A stretch of DNA of 5,695 bases from Thermoplasmata archaeon (GTDB lineage Archaea > Thermoplasmatota > Thermoplasmata > Lutacidiplasmatales > UBA184): contig JASHUL010000068.1 in NCBI GenBank assembly GCA_030039995.1, positions 1-5,695 of the forward strand, in the 5' to 3' direction. Below the pieces are notes generated by a model that worked only from the letters and a program-made list of their open reading frames with translations, was not told where the DNA came from and searched no databases. Each line of letters begins with the position of its first letter. Within the stretch, counting starts at the first letter, position 1. The position numbers were made by a program, and so were the translations under genes. Positions 1 to 5,485 of the stretch are shown piece after piece.

Positions 1-352
1 TTGTGGAGGTTTCGCGCCTGCTGCGTCCCGTAGGACCTGGATTCGTGTCTCAGAATCCATCTCCGGGCGACTTCTCCCAAAGCCCGTACCCGTCTACGGC
101 TAGGGGGTCCGTGAAACCCCCTACTACCTGATAGGCCGCAGACCCATCCTCGAGCCCCGCAGGATTTGGGCCAGAGAGCCTTCCATCATCTCAGGCCGAT
201 CGGGTATTATCCCCAGTTTCCCGGGGTTATCCCCGTCTCGAGGGCAGATTGTCCGCGTGTTACTGAGCAGTGCGCCGAGGGCTTACCCCTCTCGACTCGC
301 ATGGCTTAAGCGAACTCCAATAGCGGTGCCCGCCGGCAGGATCAACCGGATT
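1..352 (-). rRNA. rrs: 16S ribosomal RNA, 5' part, truncated by window edge
   Basis: Small-subunit rRNA of the archaeal 30S ribosome. Read on the minus strand, it begins near 352 with the archaeal 5' signature TCCGGTTGATCCTGCC (350-335). It continues through GCCATGCGAGTCGAGAGG, the GGATAACCCCGGGAAACTGGGGATAATACC helix region, GGATGGGTCTGCGGCCTATCAGG, and ACGGGACGCAGCAGGCGCGA (31-12), close to the universal archaeal 344 site. The molecule runs out of the window at position 1, so about three quarters of it is missing, and no 23S, 5S or spacer tRNA can be seen. The exact mature 5' end is inferred by comparison with other archaeal 16S genes and could be off by one or two bases. The sequence resembles Thermoplasmata 16S, but that placement is from memory. 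Confidence 0.98.
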
Positions 353-643
353 TGTTAGCACACATTCTCGCAGTGTGCGGGAATACTGAATTGGTCGTGA
401 ACCGATCTTTGCTGACTGGCGGAATTGCTCGTTTGCTTACGTTGAGCTATTCGCGTATTCTTCGCTGACATCTCTCCTCCGTCAGTCTCGAGAGTTCGCT
501 CCCCGTTTCCAGGGAGGGGTTCTCGAGGCTCCACGCCCCACTCGGGCCATCTGTGACGCAGCCTTGGAAGGGTCCGGTTCACGGGTCCCCGGCCCGCCGT
601 GGCGGCGTCGCCGTGCCCCGCCTCCGAAGAAGCGGTGCGCGGC
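353..643 (-). other. Pre-16S rRNA 5' leader (external transcribed spacer)
   Basis: This 290-nt stretch lies between the inferred rRNA start point and the mature 16S 5' end and holds no credible gene. On the minus strand it can form local hairpins. The first has an outer stem CTCGAGA (527-521) with TCTCGAG (493-487), enclosing CTCCC (516-512) with GGGAG (503-499). The second is AUCGGU/ACCAAU (406-401 with 395-390, one C-A mismatch). The third, just before the mature end, is GCACAC with GTGTGC (378-373 with 363-358). Archaeal leaders normally pair with sequence downstream of 16S to form a bulge-helix-bulge processing site; that partner is outside the window. The part nearest 16S (353-480) is clearly richer in A and T than the rest. 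Confidence 0.65.
487..527 (-). other. Nested hairpin in pre-16S leader
   Basis: The outer stem is a perfect 7-bp inverted repeat, CTCGAGA/TCTCGAG. An inner 5-bp stem, CTCCC/GGGAG, carries an 8-nt loop. The outer stem can extend by two more pairs across one mismatch (AG with CT). It is a probable structural or processing element of the rRNA leader. Because it lies well inside the leader and has no following U-run, a terminator is unlikely. Confidence 0.45.
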
Positions 644-690
644 GCCGTTAGGGAGTAGGGGGTCCTATTTAAGCGGCGCGACGAGCGATC
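640..690 (-). promoter_or_regulatory. Probable 16S rRNA promoter (TATA box overlapping HAD stop codon)
   Basis: The minus strand reads GCTTAAATAGG here, with core TTAAATA at 672-666, an AT island in very GC-rich surroundings that fits the archaeal TATA box. The usual spacing of about 26 nt puts the transcription start near 643. The TAA stop codon of the HAD gene (671-669) lies inside the box. No purine-rich BRE is obvious upstream, where the sequence is GC-rich coding DNA. Other minor promoters in the AT-richer leader (430-470) cannot be excluded. Confidence 0.6.
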
Positions 691-1394
691 GCCGGTTTCT
701 CTCTCGACGGCCGCTCGAGATGCCGCAACCAGAGCGGGAGCTCGAGCAGCGAGGTGATCTCGGGCGGGTCCTCCGACATGCCCGTGCCCGCGCGGTTCAG
801 CCAGATCGAGGAGAGCCCCGCCTCGCGCGCCGCCTCGGCGTCGGTGAAGGCGAGGTTGCCGACATAGAACGCCTCCTCCGGGCGCACTCCCATCCGCGCG
901 ACCGCGCGATGGAAGATCTCGGGATCGGGCTTCTCGACGCCCTCGGTGCCCGACGAGAGCACCTTCTCGAAGAACGGCAGGATCGCGGTCTCGTGGAGGA
1001 TCGTCCGGCACCGCGCTTCGCTCGAACTGTTCGAGACCACCCCGAGGCGTCGACCGGCCGACTCGAGGTCCTCGAGGCACCGGCGGGTGTCCGAGTAGAG
1101 CCGATTGAACCCGGGCGTCTCCCGGACGAGCTCGATGAACCGCTGGGCGATCGGGCGCTCGACCTCCCGACCCGAGGCGAGGCTCAGCGTACGTCGCCAG
1201 AACTCGGTGTACGGAACACGCTCCCGCGTGTCGGTCGCCCGTTCGACCTCGTGGAATGCGTGGGCCATCTCCTCTTCCTCCACCGGAACGAAGCACCGTC
1301 GGGCGAGCTCGGTCCAGTGCGCGTAGTCGTGATAATCGACCAACGTCCCGCCCAGGTCGAAGAGGACGACCATGAGGCGGGGGCGCGTCGGCAT
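669..1394 (-). CDS. HAD-superfamily hydrolase
   Basis: A 241-residue cytosolic protein of the haloacid dehalogenase superfamily, most likely a small-molecule phosphatase; the substrate is unknown. The motifs appear in order: motif I FDLGGTLVD with nucleophile Asp13, a helical cap (about 20-105), motif II VVSNSS with Ser121, motif III with Lys155 in EKPDPEIF, and motif IV YVGNLAFTD with Asp185. Two positions differ from the DxDGT and GDxxxxD consensus: Gly15 replaces the usual second Asp, and Asn180 the usual acidic residue. Similar DLG motifs occur in active members such as YihX, so activity is not ruled out. Length is normal for the family. The ATG at 1394 suits a nearly leaderless transcript from the AT-rich core at 1419-1428; the ATG at 1373, just before motif I, is an alternative. 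The stop codon lies in the rRNA TATA box, with no terminator visible between the gene and 16S. Confidence 0.9.
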   Translation of the reverse strand: MPTRPRLMVVLFDLGGTLVDYHDYAHWTELARRCFVPVEEEEMAHAFHEVERATDTRERVPYTEFWRRTLSLASGREVERPIAQRFIELVRETPGFNRLYSDTRRCLEDLESAGRRLGVVSNSSSEARCRTILHETAILPFFEKVLSSGTEGVEKPDPEIFHRAVARMGVRPEEAFYVGNLAFTDAEAAREAGLSSIWLNRAGTGMSEDPPEITSLLELPLWLRHLERPSREKPAIARRAA

Positions 1395-1456
1395 CGAAGG
1401 ACCCAGACCGGGCGCTCCACTTTATTCTGCCGGCCCTGTCGGAGCGAGGCGCGTCG
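1395..1456. promoter_or_regulatory. Divergent promoter region between HAD and nucleotidyltransferase genes
   Basis: This 62-bp gap contains one AT-rich core, ACTTTATTCT (1419-1428), in otherwise GC-rich DNA. Read leftward (AGAATAAAGT), it lies about 30 nt before the HAD ATG, right for an archaeal TATA box with a leader of only a few nucleotides. Read rightward, it puts a start point near 1449, eight nucleotides before the TTG of the nucleotidyltransferase. One box may therefore serve both directions. GAGG at 1446-1449, 7 nt before that TTG, is a plausible ribosome-binding site and supports the TTG start. Confidence 0.5.
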
Positions 1457-2284
1457 TTGCCCCAGGTTCTTCGAGGAGCTCAGGGCCATCGACAGCGGAA
1501 CCCGCCCGCGACCGGCGCGGAGCGCCGGCAGGCCCGCGAGATCGCCCGCGCGGCCGCGCGGGAGTACCGCGGGCGCGGGGCGACGGCCGTCGTGCTCGGG
1601 GGCAGCTGGGCGAGAGGCGACGCTCACCGGGCGTCCGACGTCGACCTCTGGGTCTTCGGCCTCCCGGCCGGAAAGGATGTCCTCTGGCGTCCGCCGTTCA
1701 TGGTCGTCGCGGATCGGCGGCGCGCGCCGGAGGAGCTGCGCCGGCTCCGCGACCCTCCGGAGATCGGCGGTAGTGTCCCCGGCTGGCGCATCTCCGTCCC
1801 GCTGTACGACCCCCGCGGCGTCGCGCGGCGATTGAAGCGGACGGCGCGCGCGTTCCGATGGGAGCGGGTCGCCCGCCGATGCGACCGGTGGGTCGCACGC
1901 CAGATGGTCGGCTGGGCCGAGGAGGTAGTGAAGCTCGTCCGCGCCCTCGCGAGCGGCGACCGAGTCACCGCGGCGGTACAGCGGAACCTCCTCGCCGATT
2001 CCCTCGCGTTCGTGATCGCGATCCACCGCCGAACGTTCTGGGACTCCGAGAACCGGTCGTGGGAGCGGATCGGCCGTTCGGTCGGGGGCCGGTGGCGAGC
2101 CGCGCAACGACGGGCGCTCGGGCTCGCCCCCGCCGGGTTCGATGCGAGCTGTGACGGGGCGCTCGACCTGTACCGCGCGACCGCGCTCGAGGTACGTTCG
2201 ACCTTTCGGCCCGAGGAGCGAGCGATCGTCGACTTCGCGCTCCGCGTCGCCGGCCGCGCGTCCCTGCCGCGGGACGGGGCCTGA
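1457..2284 (+). CDS. Pol-beta superfamily nucleotidyltransferase (kanamycin nucleotidyltransferase-like fold)
   Basis: A predicted cytosolic 275-residue enzyme that would transfer a nucleotide from an NTP to a small molecule or protein; the acceptor is unknown. The superfamily signature is clear: GGSWARGD (48-55), then D61-V-D63 in SDVDLWVFG, giving the GS...DxD metal-binding pair. The third carboxylate is normally on a strand some 45-60 residues later. Here that strand appears to be WRISVPLYD (110-118), with Ser113 where Asp would be expected, though Asp118 might substitute. The second half (about 140-270) is helical with an RNLLADSLAFVIAIHRRTFWD segment, as in aminoglycoside or lincosamide nucleotidyltransferases of similar size. 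The start is TTG at 1457, with GAGG 7 nt upstream; no ATG or GTG lies between it and the core motif. No HEPN partner gene adjoins it, so a MNT-HEPN toxin pair is unlikely. Confidence 0.8.
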   Translation: MPQVLRGAQGHRQRNPPATGAERRQAREIARAAAREYRGRGATAVVLGGSWARGDAHRASDVDLWVFGLPAGKDVLWRPPFMVVADRRRAPEELRRLRDPPEIGGSVPGWRISVPLYDPRGVARRLKRTARAFRWERVARRCDRWVARQMVGWAEEVVKLVRALASGDRVTAAVQRNLLADSLAFVIAIHRRTFWDSENRSWERIGRSVGGRWRAAQRRALGLAPAGFDASCDGALDLYRATALEVRSTFRPEERAIVDFALRVAGRASLPRDGA

Positions 2285-2481
2285 CCTCCCCCCGCCATGT
2301 CCCGGACTCCTTCCCCCGACCTCGAAGAACGATGCCGACTCTCTTCCTGCTCGACCCTGCCCGACCCCGCTGCGCCGGACCGACCGAGAGCGCGTCGCCG
2401 GGAGGCGATCGGAGTCCCCGCCCGAAGTGGACGCGACAGCCCCGGGGGCGGGGCCGAGCTCCGGAGGGCGGGCCGAACGGG
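2285..2481. other. Convergent intergenic region without a gene
   Basis: This 197-bp gap separates the converging ends of the nucleotidyltransferase and vapC genes. Open frames crossing it read as Pro/Arg/Ser-rich low-complexity translations with no family resemblance. The only structure seen is a short GC hairpin, GCCCC (2439-2443) with GGGGC (2450-2454). No oligo-T run of the kind used for archaeal termination is visible for either gene. Confidence 0.5.
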
Positions 2482-2871
2482 TCAGTACGTTTCGACCGCG
2501 AGTCCCGGGACCCGGTGGAATCCTGCGTCGCCCGTCACCAAAACGCTGTGATGCCGTAGGGCGATCGACGCGATGAGGGCGTCCATCATCGGAATCGTCT
2601 CGCCCCGGCTCCGTAGTTCGGCCCTCAGTTGTCCGGCGAGGAGGCCGCACTCCTTGTCGAGCGAAACAATGTCCCGACCGGCGATCAGTTGCGTCGCGTT
2701 CGCGAGGTAGGCGCCGCCCGCGAAGTACGCCCCGTCTAGAAACTCGGCGAGCACGGGTGCGGGGATGGTGAGGAGCTCCCCGTCGGCATCGAGAGCGGTG
2801 GCCTTGGCCGCGGCGCCTCGATGCCCTCGAAGGAGATCGATGAGGAACGAAGTGTCGAGGGCCCGCGTCAT
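2482..2871 (-). CDS. vapC: VapC-type PIN-domain toxin ribonuclease
   Basis: A 129-residue toxin that cleaves RNA with Mg2+ or Mn2+ held by a ring of acidic residues; known VapC proteins cut initiator tRNA or rRNA loops, but the target here is unknown. The full PIN set is present: Asp6 in LDTSFLIDLL, Glu43 in VLAEFL, Asp97 in MMDALIAS, and Asp115 in VTGDAGF. Length is typical for a complete single PIN domain, so the gene looks intact. The ATG (2871-2869) directly follows the TGA of vapB (TGAATG, no gap), implying translational coupling so that antitoxin is made first. It converges on the nucleotidyltransferase gene, and both transcripts may run into each other because no terminator is apparent. 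Confidence 0.93.
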   Translation of the reverse strand: MTRALDTSFLIDLLRGHRGAAAKATALDADGELLTIPAPVLAEFLDGAYFAGGAYLANATQLIAGRDIVSLDKECGLLAGQLRAELRSRGETIPMMDALIASIALRHHSVLVTGDAGFHRVPGLAVETY

Positions 2872-3117
2872 TCACTGCTCTGGGGCACGCAGCCGTTCGG
2901 AACGCTGCTCGTCGAGACTCCGCAGCCGCTTTCGTTCCGCCTGAATCCCGCGATACGTCTTCTCGGGCATGTCCTTCCACAGTCCCGCGAAGCTCGACAG
3001 CGGGCGATGGCTACCGGCGAGGCGTTTCACGACCTGACTGAACGACTCCCCCGGCCGTTTTTGGCTGCGGAGAAGGCCGTACGCCTCGCGGTCCAGGGCG
3101 ATGGACGTGGTCTCCAT
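2872..3117 (-). CDS. vapB: VapB-family antitoxin
   Basis: An 81-residue antitoxin expected to bind and block the PIN nuclease encoded immediately downstream and to repress its own operon as a DNA-binding dimer. The N-terminal half, TTSIALDREAYGLLRSQKR followed by PGESFSQVVKRL (to residue 33), is the typical archaeal VapB pattern (VAPB_antitox, formerly DUF217): a short beta strand and a helix-turn-helix-like pair of helices. The charged C-terminal tail (about 43-81, with FAGLWKDMPEKTY and a run of Arg, Lys and Glu) should wrap the toxin. The start is ATG at 3117, with no Shine-Dalgarno sequence; a TATA-like element 35 nt upstream implies a leader of about 9 nt. It is first in a two-gene operon whose promoter carries repeated elements suited to autoregulation. 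Confidence 0.9.
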   Translation of the reverse strand: METTSIALDREAYGLLRSQKRPGESFSQVVKRLAGSHRPLSSFAGLWKDMPEKTYRGIQAERKRLRSLDEQRSERLRAPEQ

Positions 3118-3160
3118 GAGTCCAGTCTATGGAGAACATAACTCTCGTACATAACTATGC
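3118..3160 (-). promoter_or_regulatory. vapBC promoter and candidate operator repeats
   Basis: This 43-bp AT-rich segment holds two exact copies of ACATAACT (3136-3143 and 3149-3156), 13 bp apart, plus inverted elements TATG-N5-CATA (3128-3140) and CATA-N2-TATG (3150-3159). On the minus strand the distal copy, AGTTATGT, sits where a TATA box should be for a start near 3126. The proximal copy then falls between the TATA box and the start site, where a bound VapB-VapC complex would block transcription. The operator role is an inference from position and symmetry. Confidence 0.5.
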
Positions 3161-3390
3161 CCGTGGTCCGAACGTCCCGACCGGTATGGCTCGAGGCGCG
3201 CGCTCGAGGACGTCCGACCGTGGCGTCCATAGGCGGTACGCCCGGACACACGCCGTGGAGGGGACGGGCTACGAGGCCCGCGCACTCCCGAAGACTGCTG
3301 CGGGCGCCAGCTTTATGCAGCCCGTATCGGATGAGCCGACCTACCGAGCCCGTTCCGCGCGCTCGTCGCGAGGACGGCGCCGGGTCTCCG
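3161..3390. other. Intergenic region upstream of the ATP-grasp gene
   Basis: These 230 bp lie between the vapBC promoter and the chosen start of the ligase. They are open in the ligase frame from an ATG at 3157, but the translation is Arg/Pro-rich with no family resemblance, so I treat them as non-coding. Visible elements are a palindromic pair CTCGAG (3190-3195 and 3203-3208), GGACG/CGTCC (3208-3212 and 3224-3228), a near-repeat ACGTCC(C)GACCG (3172-3183 and 3210-3220), and hairpin CGGGC/GCCCG (3265-3269 and 3276-3280). Any of these could be a regulator site or chance in GC-rich DNA. Confidence 0.4.
3309..3318 (+). promoter_or_regulatory. Candidate TATA box for the ATP-grasp operon
   Basis: GCTTTATGCA is the main AT-rich island on the plus strand upstream of the ligase. 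It predicts a transcription start near 3340. That excludes the in-frame ATG at 3331 and gives a leader of about 50 nt to the ATG at 3391. Confidence 0.4.
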
Positions 3391-4407
3391 ATGAGCGCCG
3401 TCAACAGCGGACCGAGGACCCAAGTCGCTTCCGACGCGACCGCAGGGTCGGTCGACCTGGCGATCCTCTACGAACATCCGGCGTGGTTCGAGAAGGTCTT
3501 CGCGGAGCTCGACCGCCGCGGCATTGACTTTGTAAAGTTACACGCCCCCGAGCACTTCTTCGACCCCGGCTCCCGGGAGCGCTCCTGGCCGGTCCTGTTC
3601 AACCGGATGAGCCCTTCGGCGTGGCGGCGCGAGCACGGGAGCGGGCTGTTCTACACGCTGAGCTACCTCGGTCATCTTGAGTCACAGGGCACGCGGGTCA
3701 TTAACGGGTCCAAGGCGTTCCGGCACGAGCTGTCGAAGGCGTTGCAGCTCTCGCTGCTCCGGTCCCTCGAACTGCCGTTTCCGAAGAGCCGCGTCATCCA
3801 CACCCCCGAGCAGGCCCCGCTCGCGGCCCGGGACCTTCGTTTCCCGATCGTTGTCAAGCCGAACATCGGCGGCAGCGGTGCCGGCGTCGTCCGCTTCGAC
3901 CGGCCGGAGGACCTCGAACGGGCCGTGGCGGGCCACCAGCTGGCCTTGGGGTTCGACCACGTCGGACTCGTGCAGGAGTTCATCCCGGCGCGCGGTGGTT
4001 TCATCACGCGAGTGGAGACCCTGAACGGGCGGTACCTCTACGGGATCCGCGTTCACCTGAGCGGTCAGACGTTCGACCTCTGCCCGGCCGACATCTGTCA
4101 AACCACCGGCGGCCAGGACCTGACTGCCCCGGGCTGCGTCGTGGAGGCGAGCAAGGCCGGACTCCGGGTCGAAGGCTACGAGCCGCCGGCCGAGATCGTT
4201 CGCGCCATCGAGTCGATCGCCCAGCGCGCGGGGATCGACGTCGGAGGGATCGAGTATCTCGTCGACGATCGTGACGGTCAGCTCTACTACTACGACGTGA
4301 ACGCCCTCTCGAACTTCGTCGCGGACGCCCCGACGGTCGTCGGCTTCGACCCGTTCGTGCGGCTGGTCGACTTCCTCGAGGAGACGATCGACGTTGCCCG
4401 ACGATGA
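3391..4407 (+). CDS. RimK-like ATP-grasp ligase
   Basis: A 338-residue cytosolic enzyme of the ATP-grasp superfamily, which activates a carboxylate as acyl-phosphate and joins it to an amine or similar nucleophile; substrates are unknown. An N-terminal pre-ATP-grasp domain (about 21-105) starts VDLAILYEH and includes the FNRMSPSA segment (70-77). It is followed by INGSKAFRHELSK (104-116). The ATP-binding part has FPIVVKPNIGGSGAGV (151-166) with Lys156 and the glycine-rich loop, then LVQEFIP (193-199). The metal-binding end has Glu288 in GIEYLVD and YYYDVNALSNFV with Asp302 and Asn304. All key elements look intact. The frame stays open back to 3157, but that extension looks non-coding; ATG 3391 best fits family length, and ATG 3331 is the alternative. 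The stop codon overlaps the next gene by 14 nt, so the two are probably translated together. Confidence 0.87.
   Translation: MSAVNSGPRTQVASDATAGSVDLAILYEHPAWFEKVFAELDRRGIDFVKLHAPEHFFDPGSRERSWPVLFNRMSPSAWRREHGSGLFYTLSYLGHLESQGTRVINGSKAFRHELSKALQLSLLRSLELPFPKSRVIHTPEQAPLAARDLRFPIVVKPNIGGSGAGVVRFDRPEDLERAVAGHQLALGFDHVGLVQEFIPARGGFITRVETLNGRYLYGIRVHLSGQTFDLCPADICQTTGGQDLTAPGCVVEASKAGLRVEGYEPPAEIVRAIESIAQRAGIDVGGIEYLVDDRDGQLYYYDVNALSNFVADAPTVVGFDPFVRLVDFLEETIDVARR
4378..4384 (+). promoter_or_regulatory. Ribosome-binding site deciding the TTG start of the monooxygenase
   Basis: GAGGAGA lies 9 nt before the TTG at 4394, inside the ligase gene. It matches the archaeal anti-Shine-Dalgarno CCUCC. It supports TTG over the two nearby ATGs (4404 and 4407), which are in the wrong frame, and over the in-frame ATG at 4436, which would remove conserved residues. 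Confidence 0.65.
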
Positions 4408-5455
4408 TGCCGGGCGGATCCGCTTCGGCTACTGGATGCCGGTCTTCGGCGGGTGGTTGCGGAACGTCGAGGACGAGCGGATGGAAGCGAGCTGGCCGTA
4501 CGTGCGCGACCTCGCCGTCCGCAGCGAGGAGCTCGGATACGACCTCTCCCTGATCGCCGAGCTCAACCTGAACGACATCAAGGGGGTCCGGTCGCCGGCG
4601 CTCGACGCGTGGTCGACCGCCGCCGCACTGGCGGCGGTCACCCGCCGGCTCGAGCTGATGGTCGCGGTCCGCCCCACCTTCCACCTCCCGACGCTGCTCG
4701 CGAAGGAGGCGGCCAACGTCGACCGGATCAGCGACGGGCGCCTCGCGCTCAACGTCGTGTCCTCCTGGTGGGAGGAAGAGGCGCGGATGTACGGCGTGCC
4801 GTTCGACGCGCACGACGAGCGGTACGCACGCACGTCGGAGTGGCTGGACGTGCTCGACGGCGTATGGTCGAACCCGACGTTCTCGCACTCGGGTCGGTAC
4901 TATCGGGTGGAGAACACGGTCCTCGAACCGAAGCCCGTCCGCCGGCCGCGGCCGCCGATCTATGCCGGCGGCGAGTCGGAGGCCGCGAAGTCGCTGATCG
5001 CGGCGAAGTGCGACGCCTACGTGATGCACGGTGACCCGCCCGAGCGCGTCGCGGAGAAGGTCCGCGACATGGCGTCCCGGCGCGCGGCGCTCGGACTCCC
5101 GCCCCTCCTCTTCGGGGTCGCGGGCTACGCGTGCGTGCGGGACTCGGAGGCCGAAGCGGCCGAGGAGGTCCGCCGGATCACCGACGTCCGGAGCCACGCC
5201 GCCGGCTTCGCCAACTTTCAGCAATGGCTCGCGGGCACGCAGCTCGAGCGTCCGATGGCGATCGAGGAGTACTCGGTCTCGAACCGGGGCCTCCGCTCCG
5301 GCCTCGTGGGGACCCCCGCGGCGGTTCGCGAGCAGGTCGCCCGTTTCCGGGACGCCGGCGTCGACCTCCTCCTGTTGCAGTTCAGCCCACAACGCGAGGA
5401 GATGGAGCGCTTCAGCGAACAGGTCATCCAGCCGTCCCAACTCCCGGCGCACTGA
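4394..5455 (+). CDS. Luciferase-like flavin-dependent monooxygenase (SfnG/SsuD-like)
   Basis: A 353-residue (beta/alpha)8-barrel enzyme of the bacterial luciferase superfamily. Its closest remembered match is dimethylsulfone monooxygenase SfnG and alkanesulfonate monooxygenase SsuD, which use FMNH2 and O2 to cleave C-S bonds. Shared segments are RFGYWMPVFGGWLRNVEDER (10-29), the barrel segment VDRISDGRLALNVVSSWW (109-126), HDERY (140-144), LEPKPVRRPRPPIYAGG in the middle, and LVGTPAAVREQV (304-315) with AGVDLLLLQF (321-330). Length is normal and no motif is broken. Archaeal relatives in this superfamily may use F420 instead, so the cofactor is uncertain. No flavin reductase is visible in the window. 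The start is TTG with a good ribosome-binding site, overlapping the ligase by 14 nt; the next gene starts 4 nt after its stop. The operon context suggests action on the same compound as the ligase. Confidence 0.88.
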   Translation: MPDDDAGRIRFGYWMPVFGGWLRNVEDERMEASWPYVRDLAVRSEELGYDLSLIAELNLNDIKGVRSPALDAWSTAAALAAVTRRLELMVAVRPTFHLPTLLAKEAANVDRISDGRLALNVVSSWWEEEARMYGVPFDAHDERYARTSEWLDVLDGVWSNPTFSHSGRYYRVENTVLEPKPVRRPRPPIYAGGESEAAKSLIAAKCDAYVMHGDPPERVAEKVRDMASRRAALGLPPLLFGVAGYACVRDSEAEAAEEVRRITDVRSHAAGFANFQQWLAGTQLERPMAIEEYSVSNRGLRSGLVGTPAAVREQVARFRDAGVDLLLLQFSPQREEMERFSEQVIQPSQLPAH

Positions 5456-5485
5456 GCGCGTGGTCGAGCGAACCTCCCGGCGCAC
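5441..5485 (+). repeat. 12-nt direct repeat flanking the monooxygenase/LUD junction
   Basis: CTCCCGGCGCAC occurs at 5441-5452 and again at 5474-5485, 33 nt apart. The copies lie on either side of the stop codon of the monooxygenase and the GTG of the LUD gene. It may be the trace of a short duplication that made the junction, or chance in GC-rich DNA. Confidence 0.5.

Noticed and set aside
535..660. Possible tRNA in the leader upstream of 16S (GGTCCGGTTCACGGGTCCC segment)
   Set aside because: It has no cloverleaf: no anticodon arm, no proper GTTCRA T-loop and no matching acceptor ends on either strand. The repeated GGGTCC (570-575 and 583-588) is a short direct repeat only.
355..1296. 313-residue minus-strand frame extending from the HAD region to the 16S 5' end
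   Set aside because: It overlaps the HAD gene in another frame and runs through the rRNA promoter and leader, with no recognisable domain.
564..1835. 423-residue open frame on the plus strand across the HAD and nucleotidyltransferase genes
   Set aside because: It is antisense to the intact HAD gene and overlaps the nucleotidyltransferase in another frame; its Arg/Pro/Glu-rich translation has no family motif.
2439..2454. GC hairpin as terminator between the nucleotidyltransferase and vapC genes
   Set aside because: The stem is only 5 bp and no T-run follows on either strand, so it does not fit archaeal or bacterial terminator patterns.
1184..2980. 598-residue open frame on the minus strand
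   Set aside because: It crosses four better-supported genes in a different frame or strand and reads as Arg/Gly-rich low complexity, typical of shadow frames in GC-rich DNA.
1457..3117. Nucleotidyltransferase as part of a MNT-HEPN or combined toxin system with vapBC
   Set aside because: No HEPN protein adjoins it, it is larger than minimal MNT antitoxins, and it converges on vapBC without sharing an operon.
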